DNA from: Nitrospirota bacterium | GTDB lineage: Bacteria > Nitrospirota > Thermodesulfovibrionia > Thermodesulfovibrionales > Dissulfurispiraceae | Length of the DNA: 49,334 nt | NCBI GenBank assembly: GCA_021791055.1 | Contig: JAJYXI010000071.1 | Location: 1-49,334, forward strand | Direction: 5' to 3' | Shown here: in pieces, positions 1-6,881 of the stretch | Position numbering within the stretch: the first letter of the stretch is position 1 | Layout: each line of letters opens with the position of its first letter | Position numbers and translations under genes: made by a program | The notes under the pieces: model-generated | The model's input: the letters and a program-made list of their open reading frames with translations, nothing else | Database searches by the model: none | What the model was told of the DNA's origin: nothing

Positions 1-126
1 TTTACAATCGGCAGAGGAAACAGGCAAAGCTGGGGTATTTAGCGCCAGTTGCTTATGAGAAAAAGTTTTATCAAACGAGGATTGCAGCATGAGTGAATTG
101 GTATCCACTATTGACATCCGACCTCA
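1..126 (+). mobile_element. Right end of an IS3-family insertion sequence (partial)
   Basis: The first bases encode the last 29 residues of an IS3-type transposase, followed by a short tail. Read backwards from about 126, that tail begins TGAGGTCGG, which fits the TG...CA ends of the family. The exact end is inferred because the left end is outside the window. An RTX reading frame is open from 127 but closed inside the element (TGA at 112-114), which marks the junction. The tail contains TTGACA at 111-116; with TATTTT at 133-138 (16-bp gap) this could form a hybrid promoter reading into the RTX genes. Confidence 0.65.
3..92 (+). CDS. IS3-family transposase OrfB, C-terminal fragment
   Basis: This frame runs open from the window edge to a TGA at 90-92. 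It ends in YNRQRKQAKLGYLAP followed by VAYEKKFY, the usual C-terminus of the rve-type integrase domain in IS3-family OrfB proteins (the pattern R..LGYLsP..YE). The DDE catalytic residues lie upstream, outside the window, so activity cannot be judged. The gene is 5'-partial only because of the window boundary. It belongs to the element whose insertion removed the start of the neighbouring RTX gene. Confidence 0.75.
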   Translation, partial: YNRQRKQAKLGYLAPVAYEKKFYQTRIAA

Positions 127-132
127 GACGTT

Positions 133-138
133 TATTTT
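133..138 (+). promoter_or_regulatory. Possible hybrid promoter -10 (IS -35 at 111-116)
   Basis: TTGACA lies in the terminal sequence of the insertion element and TATTTT lies 16 bp downstream in the host flank. Outward -35 boxes in insertion-sequence ends that build promoters with flanking DNA are known for several IS families. Here it would drive the RTX array after the original promoter was separated from it. This rests on hexamer matching only. Confidence 0.3.
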
Positions 139-150
139 CAGACCGACAAC

Positions 151-1890
151 ATGTACACCATCGCAAATGAATGGGTGAATGTGCCTGATGATATTGCAGA
201 GCTTCCGGATTTGCAGGGATACGGCAATGTATATGACCTCCAACAAGCAATGGCAAGGGAACAACTGGCAATAGGCAATGGGCAAGAGGCTATAGGCACT
301 ACCTTAAAATCACTTGTTGAACAATTTATGAATGAAACAGACGCTGATGCGCGGCACGCCCTTCTCACGCAGATCCTCTATAAATGGACCGGAGTGGAAA
401 ATGTTGATCCTTTGAGCCGCGCAGCGAGGATATTCTACGGCAATGCCATAGGCGATGCCCGCAAGCTCGCCACTCTTGAAGCCTTCATGGGCGAAGCCTA
501 CGTAGGCACATGGTGCTGGGGCGAGCGCGACCCCAACCCTCATGGTCCGGCTTCAAAGATACTCCTTCGGGCGTTTGATGAACTATCAGGCAGCATATAT
601 AGCCAGCTTATGGCGCAGACGCACTTGAAAGACCTTTATGGAATGATTACATACACATGGGATGATGCAACACAGAGCGTAAAAGCGGACATGAGTGCAG
701 TTATAGCAGATATTCAAAACCAACTTTCAACCGATGAATCAGCAGGCAAAGCAGTTTTGGGCGAATTCTCCCGCACCATCCGCGGCTTCGGTGCGCAGGA
801 GATGGTCAACTATTTAAACTTCCGTGAAACTTTCATCCAAATGAACCCTGAATTTGGCTGGGTGATTGACTCCGCAGGATTACCTGTGTATGACAGAGTT
901 CATCAAGGACAAAGAGCATGGTCTCCTCACATGGAAGGCACAGACAACGCAGACGCAGTAAAGGGAAGTCTCACAGAAGGAGACGGTGCCATCAATGGAT
1001 TATTAGGCAATGATGTTATTTACGGAACAGCAAGAGATGAAATGCTAATCAACGAAACAGGCAATGCAACAATGGTTGCAGGTGCAGGCAATGACACCAT
1101 TTTTGCTGGTGCAGGGAATGACATACTGGATGGTGGTGAAGGAAACGACACCCTCTATGGAGAAGCAGGAAATGATACCTACATCCTCCGTATAGGCTCT
1201 GGAAGGGATACTATCTTTGACACTGATGCTACAGCCGGAAACACAGACACCATCTATATCGGCAGCAATCTAACTCCAAATGACATCACACTAAGAAGAA
1301 TAGGCAATGACCTAATCGTAAAAATCACAGACACCTCTGACAAACTCACGGTAAGAGACTATTTCAAAAATGACAGCCCATTAAATCGTATTGAACGCAT
1401 TCAATTCACAAACGGCACGGTGTGGGATGTGCAGGAAATGTATCATCAGGTAGCCCTTTCTACCGAAACCGACGATATCATCTATGGAAGCAGCGGAGAC
1501 GGACACGACCTGCTTGTAGGCGGAGGAGGAGACGATGTTATTTTTGGCGACAAAGACCTGACTGCAGCCTTTCCCGGATGGTCAACAACCGTTGAGTCTA
1601 CCGAGATGCCGGATGGATTTGTCTCGTATACGGTAATAGGCAATAATCAAGGCTGGACTGAAGGCACCTTTAAAGGAGACGATACAATTTACGCCGGAGC
1701 CGGAAACGACTTTGTTGCAGCAGGCGGAGGCGGAGACGAGGTCTACGGAGGCTTGGGCGATGATGTTGTCTTCGGCGAAGGCGGGGATGATTTTATCGAA
1801 GGCGGCGGCGGTAACGACTGGCTTTTGGGCAACAGCGTAATAAAAAGGCAACTGTTTGAAAAGGAGGTGTTTGCATGCGTTGGAAATTGA
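151..1890 (+). CDS. RTX calcium-binding protein, truncated at both ends
   Basis: This is a 5'-truncated RTX protein. The frame is already open at 127, where the residues before the first ATG (DVYFQTDN) still look like the interior of a large RTX protein, and no ribosome site precedes the ATG. Residues about 1-290 match the non-repeat region common in large RTX proteins (GYGNVYDLQQAMAR, QILYKWTGVENVDPLSRAAR). GGxGxDxL nonapeptides and one HCBP-related module (about residues 355-430) follow. The protein stops after GGNDWLLGNS, in mid-repeat, where the ribosome site of the next gene begins, so it lacks an export signal. Period-7 repeat DNA (246-300) adds an in-frame insertion containing AIGNGQEAIG. 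Probably non-functional. Confidence 0.8.
   Translation: MYTIANEWVNVPDDIAELPDLQGYGNVYDLQQAMAREQLAIGNGQEAIGTTLKSLVEQFMNETDADARHALLTQILYKWTGVENVDPLSRAARIFYGNAIGDARKLATLEAFMGEAYVGTWCWGERDPNPHGPASKILLRAFDELSGSIYSQLMAQTHLKDLYGMITYTWDDATQSVKADMSAVIADIQNQLSTDESAGKAVLGEFSRTIRGFGAQEMVNYLNFRETFIQMNPEFGWVIDSAGLPVYDRVHQGQRAWSPHMEGTDNADAVKGSLTEGDGAINGLLGNDVIYGTARDEMLINETGNATMVAGAGNDTIFAGAGNDILDGGEGNDTLYGEAGNDTYILRIGSGRDTIFDTDATAGNTDTIYIGSNLTPNDITLRRIGNDLIVKITDTSDKLTVRDYFKNDSPLNRIERIQFTNGTVWDVQEMYHQVALSTETDDIIYGSSGDGHDLLVGGGGDDVIFGDKDLTAAFPGWSTTVESTEMPDGFVSYTVIGNNQGWTEGTFKGDDTIYAGAGNDFVAAGGGGDEVYGGLGDDVVFGEGGDDFIEGGGGNDWLLGNSVIKRQLFEKEVFACVGN
246..300 (+). repeat. Period-7 degenerate tandem repeat inside the RTX gene
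   Basis: The words ggcaata, ggcaatg, ggcaaga and ggctata follow one another at a 7-bp period. They add residues within a segment that in this protein type normally runs from AMAR straight into TLKSLVEQF. It is the same word family as the tracts at 16873-17003 and 17775-17820. Confidence 0.65.
1498..1830 (+). repeat. RTX segment closely repeated at 8637-8967
   Basis: The DNA from GHDLLVGGGGDD through FPGWSTTVES and on to GGDDFIEGG is very similar to 8637-8967 in the fourth RTX gene, with the first roughly 105 bp nearly identical. A central part has diverged. The last bases before the break (the 25 bp coding NDWLLGNS) instead match the fourth gene at about 8420, so this gene looks like a recombinant. 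Confidence 0.7.
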
Positions 1891-2621
1891 TAGTAATACT
1901 GTTGCTGGCATTCTGCTTGATGGTGCAGCCTGCAACTGCTGAGAAGGGTAAGGCAAAAGCAGGAGGAAAGACTACGACAAAACCTACCAAATGCTGGAAG
2001 AGAATGCCGCCGCTTGATAAGACGCTAATGACACCGGAATACAATACCGTTTGCAAGGCATTTGAAGAAGTGCTGAATAAGACTTGCGAGCCGCCTGAGA
2101 AGCTGCAATGTAACTGGACACTGCCGAAGGGAGAAAAGAGATTCAAAAAACTTGAGTGGCAGCCGCTTGATCCGAAAGAACATTGGGGATTGATTGAGGA
2201 CATGGCATTGAGCGGTTGGAATGAAAAGTTCCGTACAGGTCAATGGGAACGGATAGGGGACGAAGTCCGTAAGGAGTTTGATAATGGACAACGAATCCTT
2301 GCAGTAACATCAGTTGACATTGACCACGATGGAAATGCTGAACTTGTTGTACGAGATGATAACATACCTTGTGAGGGTAATGCTGGTGTTACATTTGGCG
2401 TCATGATACCCGAAATAAAACGGATAGACTGGAATCTCAATAACGTATTTTTTCATACCAATGCTTTCTCTGAAGGCTCCGAAATCATGATATATGAGGG
2501 ACAGGCATTCATGTTTAAGTGGGAGCGTGATTTTAAAGAAGCTATGATCTATGAAGGGTTTCCCCATGGATCAGGCAATGTATGTCGTTTCAAATACCTT
2601 AAAGGGAGGAAAAAACAATGA
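1875..2621 (+). CDS. Small exported protein 1, candidate RTX-muramidase inhibitor
   Basis: This 248-residue protein has an N-terminal signal sequence (residues 1-22, hydrophobic core IVILLLAFCLM, likely cleaved after ATA). Around residue 147 it has SVDIDHDGNAELVV, a DxDxDG acidic motif, and it ends near VCRFKYLKG. Both features recur in the proteins at 4369 and 6139, so the three are paralogues. No known family is recognised. Its ribosome site (AAAGGAGG) lies inside the truncated upstream RTX frame, which it overlaps by 16 nt, and its TGA overlaps the ATG of the next lysozyme-RTX gene (ATGA at 2618). The inhibitor role is inference from context: an exported partner beside each wall-degrading gene. 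Confidence 0.75.
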   Translation: MRWKLIVILLLAFCLMVQPATAEKGKAKAGGKTTTKPTKCWKRMPPLDKTLMTPEYNTVCKAFEEVLNKTCEPPEKLQCNWTLPKGEKRFKKLEWQPLDPKEHWGLIEDMALSGWNEKFRTGQWERIGDEVRKEFDNGQRILAVTSVDIDHDGNAELVVRDDNIPCEGNAGVTFGVMIPEIKRIDWNLNNVFFHTNAFSEGSEIMIYEGQAFMFKWERDFKEAMIYEGFPHGSGNVCRFKYLKGRKKQ

Positions 2622-4372
2622 CAATTCAGTACAACAATCAACTGACAGACGAGCAGTACAGGGACAAGCGGTATAATGTGTTGCGATGGATTGAAAGCGC
2701 TGGAGGCAAAGTAGACCTAAAACCGTATACAGATAATCCCAATGGCGGCTATGCCACGATAGGCGCAGGTTTTAAGATTGACTCAAATTGGGATGCAATC
2801 CTCACGGCATTGGGGTTTGATACGTCTAAAGGTGCCCCTAAAACCGAGAAAGACTATATAAGCCGAATTAAAACCTTAGTCGGCAAAGACAGAAATTTTA
2901 CCAGCAGCCAGATGACCACGCTCATCAATGATCTCAATTCAATCATGGTTGAACGCTATAACTACTATAAGACAAACTTCAATGATGAAACCAAAAGGAT
3001 GGAATTCAAATTTACCAACGAGCCTGAAGTTGAAGCGACATTTCAGGTCATAGCAGACGACAGAGATAAGCGAATACTGACGAAGTGGCTTGGAGAGACA
3101 TCTGAAACGCAATATAGTATTGTCCCCAGAGGCAACGAGCGGATAGCGCTACTTTCACTCGTGTATAACAATGTGATCGGATTTTCGGACAGCGCACAGA
3201 CAAAGCCAAAATCGCCCAAGCTTCTCGATGCGCTCAAAAACGGCAACAGAGCAGAAGCATGGTTTGAGATCAGATATAACTCCAACAAACCCGGCACAGG
3301 CCTTGAGGATGGAATCGCCAAGCGTCGGTATTATGAATCACAGTTGTTCGGCTTATACAACAACCCTCAGAGTGTTGACGCAGAAGAAGCAAAACAGACA
3401 TATAGCATGCTTCAACTGCACCGAGACAAAATATATTCTTACGAAGCTAAATACGGCACAAATCCTAATGGCGGAAGCCCTGATGATAATAGTCCTGACA
3501 GTAACGCCAGCAGTCGGATAAAAACAGCAAATGCCGATTATAACCTTACCGACGATGCTGCTAAAGTACAAACCCTCACGCAGATTCTTGAGTCTGCGAA
3601 AAACGCCATGCTGACATATCTTCAGGGTCTCCATCCTCAGCTTGGCCAGTTGTCGGTCGACCGTGCAATAGACATTTATTTAGATCCGGGCAGAGATAAA
3701 TCCGGAGAAACGTTCAATCTCAATCATAGCGCAACTTTGGATGCAAGAAGCGGAGACAGCCGCAGCTCACGAGATATACTCATCGGCGAAGGCGGTGATG
3801 ACAAGCTTCGTGGAGGTAAAGGGAATGACATTCTTCTCGGTGGCGAAGGAAAAGATACCTATTATTATAGGAGTGGAGATGGCAATGACCAGATCGTTGA
3901 CACAGGGGAAAACACAATAATCATTGAAGATGCTAATGGCAATAAGCGCACCATCACAAATGTCTACAAAACAGGAGCGAATATCTGGACAACGGCGGAT
4001 GGAGAAATCAAAGCAACGAAAAACTCTCCATTAAAGATAGTTCTTGAAGACGGAAGCACCATCACCCTTGGCGAGAACTTTCAAGACGGAGATTTTGGCA
4101 TACATCTTCTCGAAGCGCCTGATAGTCCTCAGACAAATATCATAGGCGATTTGACGCCTATAGATTTCGATCCAACTATCGAAGGCATACAAACCAAAAC
4201 AGATGTATGGGGCAATGTCATAGTTGATCCAAAAAATCCTTACCCTAATCGCAACGACATGCTATATGACACTTCAGGTAATGATCGTATAGAAGGCGGA
4301 GGCGGTGAGGATTATATAGAGGCAAAGCATAGTGGCGATGAGTTTGTTTTAATTGAAAGGAGGGCGGCATGA
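2618..4372 (+). CDS. Lysozyme-like (GH24) RTX protein, truncated in its RTX region
   Basis: 584 residues. The N-terminal domain (about 15-270) resembles T4 lysozyme. Glu26 (RWIESAGG), Asp39 (PYTDNPNGG) and Thr47 (YATIGAGF) fit the Glu/Asp/Thr triad. RIALLSLVYN, NRAEAWFEIRYN and AKRRYYESQLFG align in order with T4 segments around RCALINMVFQ and the C-terminal helices. A linker and a few RTX nonapeptides (about 385-415) follow. The frame then breaks off after EDYIEAKHSG, where the fourth RTX gene continues with NDWLLGNS. It has no C-terminal export signal. It is translationally coupled to both neighbours by ATGA overlaps. The expected reaction is hydrolysis of the peptidoglycan MurNAc-GlcNAc bond; this is not proven. 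Confidence 0.8.
   Translation: MTIQYNNQLTDEQYRDKRYNVLRWIESAGGKVDLKPYTDNPNGGYATIGAGFKIDSNWDAILTALGFDTSKGAPKTEKDYISRIKTLVGKDRNFTSSQMTTLINDLNSIMVERYNYYKTNFNDETKRMEFKFTNEPEVEATFQVIADDRDKRILTKWLGETSETQYSIVPRGNERIALLSLVYNNVIGFSDSAQTKPKSPKLLDALKNGNRAEAWFEIRYNSNKPGTGLEDGIAKRRYYESQLFGLYNNPQSVDAEEAKQTYSMLQLHRDKIYSYEAKYGTNPNGGSPDDNSPDSNASSRIKTANADYNLTDDAAKVQTLTQILESAKNAMLTYLQGLHPQLGQLSVDRAIDIYLDPGRDKSGETFNLNHSATLDARSGDSRSSRDILIGEGGDDKLRGGKGNDILLGGEGKDTYYYRSGDGNDQIVDTGENTIIIEDANGNKRTITNVYKTGANIWTTADGEIKATKNSPLKIVLEDGSTITLGENFQDGDFGIHLLEAPDSPQTNIIGDLTPIDFDPTIEGIQTKTDVWGNVIVDPKNPYPNRNDMLYDTSGNDRIEGGGGEDYIEAKHSGDEFVLIERRAA
4076..4329 (+). repeat. RTX segment nearly identical to 8160-8413
   Basis: About 254 bp align without gaps at an offset of 4084 to the fourth RTX gene, with roughly ten differences counted by eye. 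The shared segment codes from the NFQDGDFGIHLLEAP stretch to EDYIEAKH. Homology ends within about 15 bp of the ribosome site of the next exported-protein gene, which marks a recombination junction. Confidence 0.85.
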
Positions 4373-5112
4373 GGAGAGGAATATTTTTGTCGTTATTAAT
4401 TTTGTTTTTTGTATTTTCAGCATCAGCGTTTGCGGATGAGCTTAAATTGGTGAAAGGCAAGGGTGTTCCGGTATGCGAGGCGCACTATAAGAATCTCAAG
4501 TCTCTCACATTAAATGAAATGGTTTGTGAACGAGACGAAACTTACCCTGAAGAAAATGGCATTACAAGGCCGAGGTGGGAGAGATTGGAGTTAAAGGGAA
4601 AAAAGGAGTTGGTAAAAAAAATACGCAAGTTTTTTTATTATGGCGATCAGCTTGCTAAAGTGAAAACATATGATGATGCGGCTGAGTTTGAAGACTATCT
4701 GTCAAGCGATTTGATGAGTAATGTTATAAAAGCATCAACGGTAGATATAGCCAACAACGGCAAGCAGGAAAGAGTAATGCTTTATAGCGACCATACATGC
4801 AATATACCGGAAAATATAGCATGGAATAGAGGCCCATATTCTCGACCGTTGTTTGTTTTGGACGAAGCCAAAGATGTGATTGATATTAAAAAGACAGAGC
4901 CGCTGTTGCAGAATATATCAAAATCTGGTTATGACATTAAAACTAAAGCAATTGAGCATTTATATAGACTTTATGATGTGTTCTTTTATAAGAAAGACAC
5001 GTATTTTGATAAATGGAACATGTACGACTGGACACTAACTGTCTATAAATTGTCAAAAGACAGAGGAAGCGAAGTTTGCCGGTATAAATACAAAACAAAC
5101 TATCAAAAGTAA
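4369..5112 (+). CDS. Small exported protein 2, candidate RTX-muramidase inhibitor
   Basis: 247 residues with a clear signal peptide (MRRGIFLSLLILFFVFSASA, cleavage near AFA). Around residue 126 it carries TVDIANNGKQERVML, a weaker version of the DxDxDG motif of its paralogues, and it ends near EVCRYKYK. Its start overlaps the stop of the truncated lysozyme-RTX gene (ATGA), and its ribosome site (AAAGGAGGG) is read as that protein's last residues (ERRAA). The next RTX gene begins 13 bp after its stop. It is too diverged from proteins 1 and 3 for a shared target to be assumed, as expected for specific inhibitors. Function is inferred from position only. Confidence 0.72.
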   Translation: MRRGIFLSLLILFFVFSASAFADELKLVKGKGVPVCEAHYKNLKSLTLNEMVCERDETYPEENGITRPRWERLELKGKKELVKKIRKFFYYGDQLAKVKTYDDAAEFEDYLSSDLMSNVIKASTVDIANNGKQERVMLYSDHTCNIPENIAWNRGPYSRPLFVLDEAKDVIDIKKTEPLLQNISKSGYDIKTKAIEHLYRLYDVFFYKKDTYFDKWNMYDWTLTVYKLSKDRGSEVCRYKYKTNYQK

Positions 5113-5125
5113 GGAGGACAAGAAA

Positions 5126-6142
5126 ATGAGAACAGAGACATTGCATTTAGTAGAGGACTATATGGCAGAGTTGTTTAGTTTTGTAGTAGATAAGGAAGGC
5201 TTTGCAGAAGGCCTGCCATACTTTGATACTGCAAATCCCAAAAGGGCAACCATCGGTTATGGATTTAACATTGAAGCAGATACGGACAACTTATTGCTTG
5301 TACTTGAACAGATGGGAATTGTTAATGATAAAATGACAACTTTTAAAATAACAACTATAAGAAATGAATTTCAAACAGCAATAAATAATACACCGCATAC
5401 AGGTAGCACTGATACAATAAACGCTCAACTGCGCGCGAACCTAAACAAGGTCGCCAGCCGGTACGGTGTTGCTACATTTCAGATTGATAAGCCACAAGGC
5501 TACACCGTCTTCCGTGAGATTATCGAGGGCACAAAGGTTGGAAACATTCCAATTCAGGGCAAGCAGGAGAGGCTTGATGCACTTCTGCAAGACAGCCTTG
5601 CCCATAATTCAAAAGAATATATAGCAGTGATGTCGTTGTTCTACAACGGTGAAAGTCTTGTGGATAGTAAACAGCGCCTGTTAGCAAATGCCATTATCAA
5701 GGACAACCGCGCCGAGGCGTGGTTTGAGATTAGATATAACTCGAACAATGGCAGCAATCGATCTGCACTTGCTCAGCGCAGATACAGAGAATCAGATTTA
5801 TTCGGCTTACTTGATAGCGGAGCGTTTACAGATGAAGGCACAAAAGAAGTTTTCAGAATGTATACAAAGCATCGATCAGAAATTGATAAATATGAAAATA
5901 ATTTTCCACCTCCTTCATCCGCATATTTTTCAATATCTGCTCCGGTATTACAAGCAAAAGAATATCTTGTCAACAAATTCGGGCAAGGAAAGACGATAGA
6001 CAACATCATCGTGGGCGCAGGGTTAGAAAGCTATGCCTATCAGGAAAAATGGACGATAGACAAAATATTTGGCACAGGTGGAAACGAATTGATCTTTGGA
6101 GAAAAAGGAGAAGATTATTTTTTAATGCGGAGGGTGGCATGA
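5126..6142 (+). CDS. Lysozyme-like (GH24) RTX protein, severely truncated
   Basis: 338 residues, almost all lysozyme-like head. Glu24 (DKEGF), Asp34 (PYFDTANP) and Thr42 (RATIGYGF) match the T4-lysozyme triad with spacing close to T4. IAVMSLFYNG, DNRAEAWFEIRYN and AQRRYRESDLFG cover the rest of the fold. The segment IIVGAGLESYAYQEK leads into a single RTX motif (ELIFGEKGED), after which the frame ends as FLMRRVA. The fourth gene continues at the same point with ILDGGAGED. A strong ribosome site (AAGGAGG) precedes the ATG. Without the C-terminal tail, type I export is unlikely, so it may be a silent head awaiting recombination. Confidence 0.78.
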   Translation: MRTETLHLVEDYMAELFSFVVDKEGFAEGLPYFDTANPKRATIGYGFNIEADTDNLLLVLEQMGIVNDKMTTFKITTIRNEFQTAINNTPHTGSTDTINAQLRANLNKVASRYGVATFQIDKPQGYTVFREIIEGTKVGNIPIQGKQERLDALLQDSLAHNSKEYIAVMSLFYNGESLVDSKQRLLANAIIKDNRAEAWFEIRYNSNNGSNRSALAQRRYRESDLFGLLDSGAFTDEGTKEVFRMYTKHRSEIDKYENNFPPPSSAYFSISAPVLQAKEYLVNKFGQGKTIDNIIVGAGLESYAYQEKWTIDKIFGTGGNELIFGEKGEDYFLMRRVA

Positions 6143-6879
6143 GGAGAAAGATAATTTTAGTTTTGATTTTACTTGTATTACCTGTAGTTGTATGGGGCGA
6201 TGAATATGTGCTGGTAATGAGCAAAGAGGACAATGTCTGCCAGCATATGCTGGGGCTTTATAATGAGGATTTGAGAAAATACGGGAAGATACAATATGAC
6301 GAGCATGAAGCGTTTACGGTGATTAAGTGGGAGGAGAAAAAATACTACACAACATATCCTGATGGAAAAAAGCATTATCCTATGAGTCTACCAGATACGG
6401 TGTTAATCTCAAAATTTGATATTAACAATGATGGAAAGGAGGAATTGGTTGTTAAAGATACTGTTCCTGTAAGAGGCCGACCATCTGAAAGCCTATATTA
6501 TTTGAAAAATGAAGATTCGGTCTACTTTAAAGATGATGAAGTTGATGTAAAGATTTTATACGATAAGGCTACTGGAGCAGTTGGTACTGGAGCAGGTGGA
6601 GCTTTTAAGGCAAATGTTTACTTTCTCAAAAAACTTCCACCATTCGGAATACGTGACATTGAACCTTTTAAAGGGCACTTACGCTACTATTCTTTAGGAG
6701 GATGGTTCATTCTTAATCCCTTTGTTTTCAAAAAGGCTTATTACATAAGCATGATGGACAATGATCCTTCAGAAAACAAGAAATTTTTGGTGATTCTAAA
6801 ATATAGCAAAGACAATCAGCTAAAAGATATTTGCTATTATCTAAAAACTTTAGACTGCAAAAATAAAGGAGGTAACTAA
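6139..6879 (+). CDS. Small exported protein 3, candidate RTX-muramidase inhibitor
   Basis: 246 residues. The start at 6139 (ATGA overlap with the previous stop) gives a signal peptide (RKIILVLILLVLPVVVWG, cleavage before DEYV), so the longer upstream frame is rejected. Around residue 93 it has KFDINNDGKEELVV, the clearest calcium-loop-like DxNxDGxxE motif of the three paralogues, and it ends with DICYYLKTLDC. The ribosome site of the following lysozyme-RTX gene (AAAGGAGG) lies inside its last codons. Since the fourth RTX gene has no small gene after it, the natural pairing is this protein with the gene downstream. Its inhibitor function is inferred. Confidence 0.75.
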   Translation: MRRKIILVLILLVLPVVVWGDEYVLVMSKEDNVCQHMLGLYNEDLRKYGKIQYDEHEAFTVIKWEEKKYYTTYPDGKKHYPMSLPDTVLISKFDINNDGKEELVVKDTVPVRGRPSESLYYLKNEDSVYFKDDEVDVKILYDKATGAVGTGAGGAFKANVYFLKKLPPFGIRDIEPFKGHLRYYSLGGWFILNPFVFKKAYYISMMDNDPSENKKFLVILKYSKDNQLKDICYYLKTLDCKNKGGN

Positions 6880-6881
6880 TC

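Noticed and set aside
6049-6138. Upstream extension of the third exported protein
   Set aside because: It would remove the N-terminal position of a clear signal peptide and overlaps the preceding gene; the ATG at 6139 has its own ribosome site.
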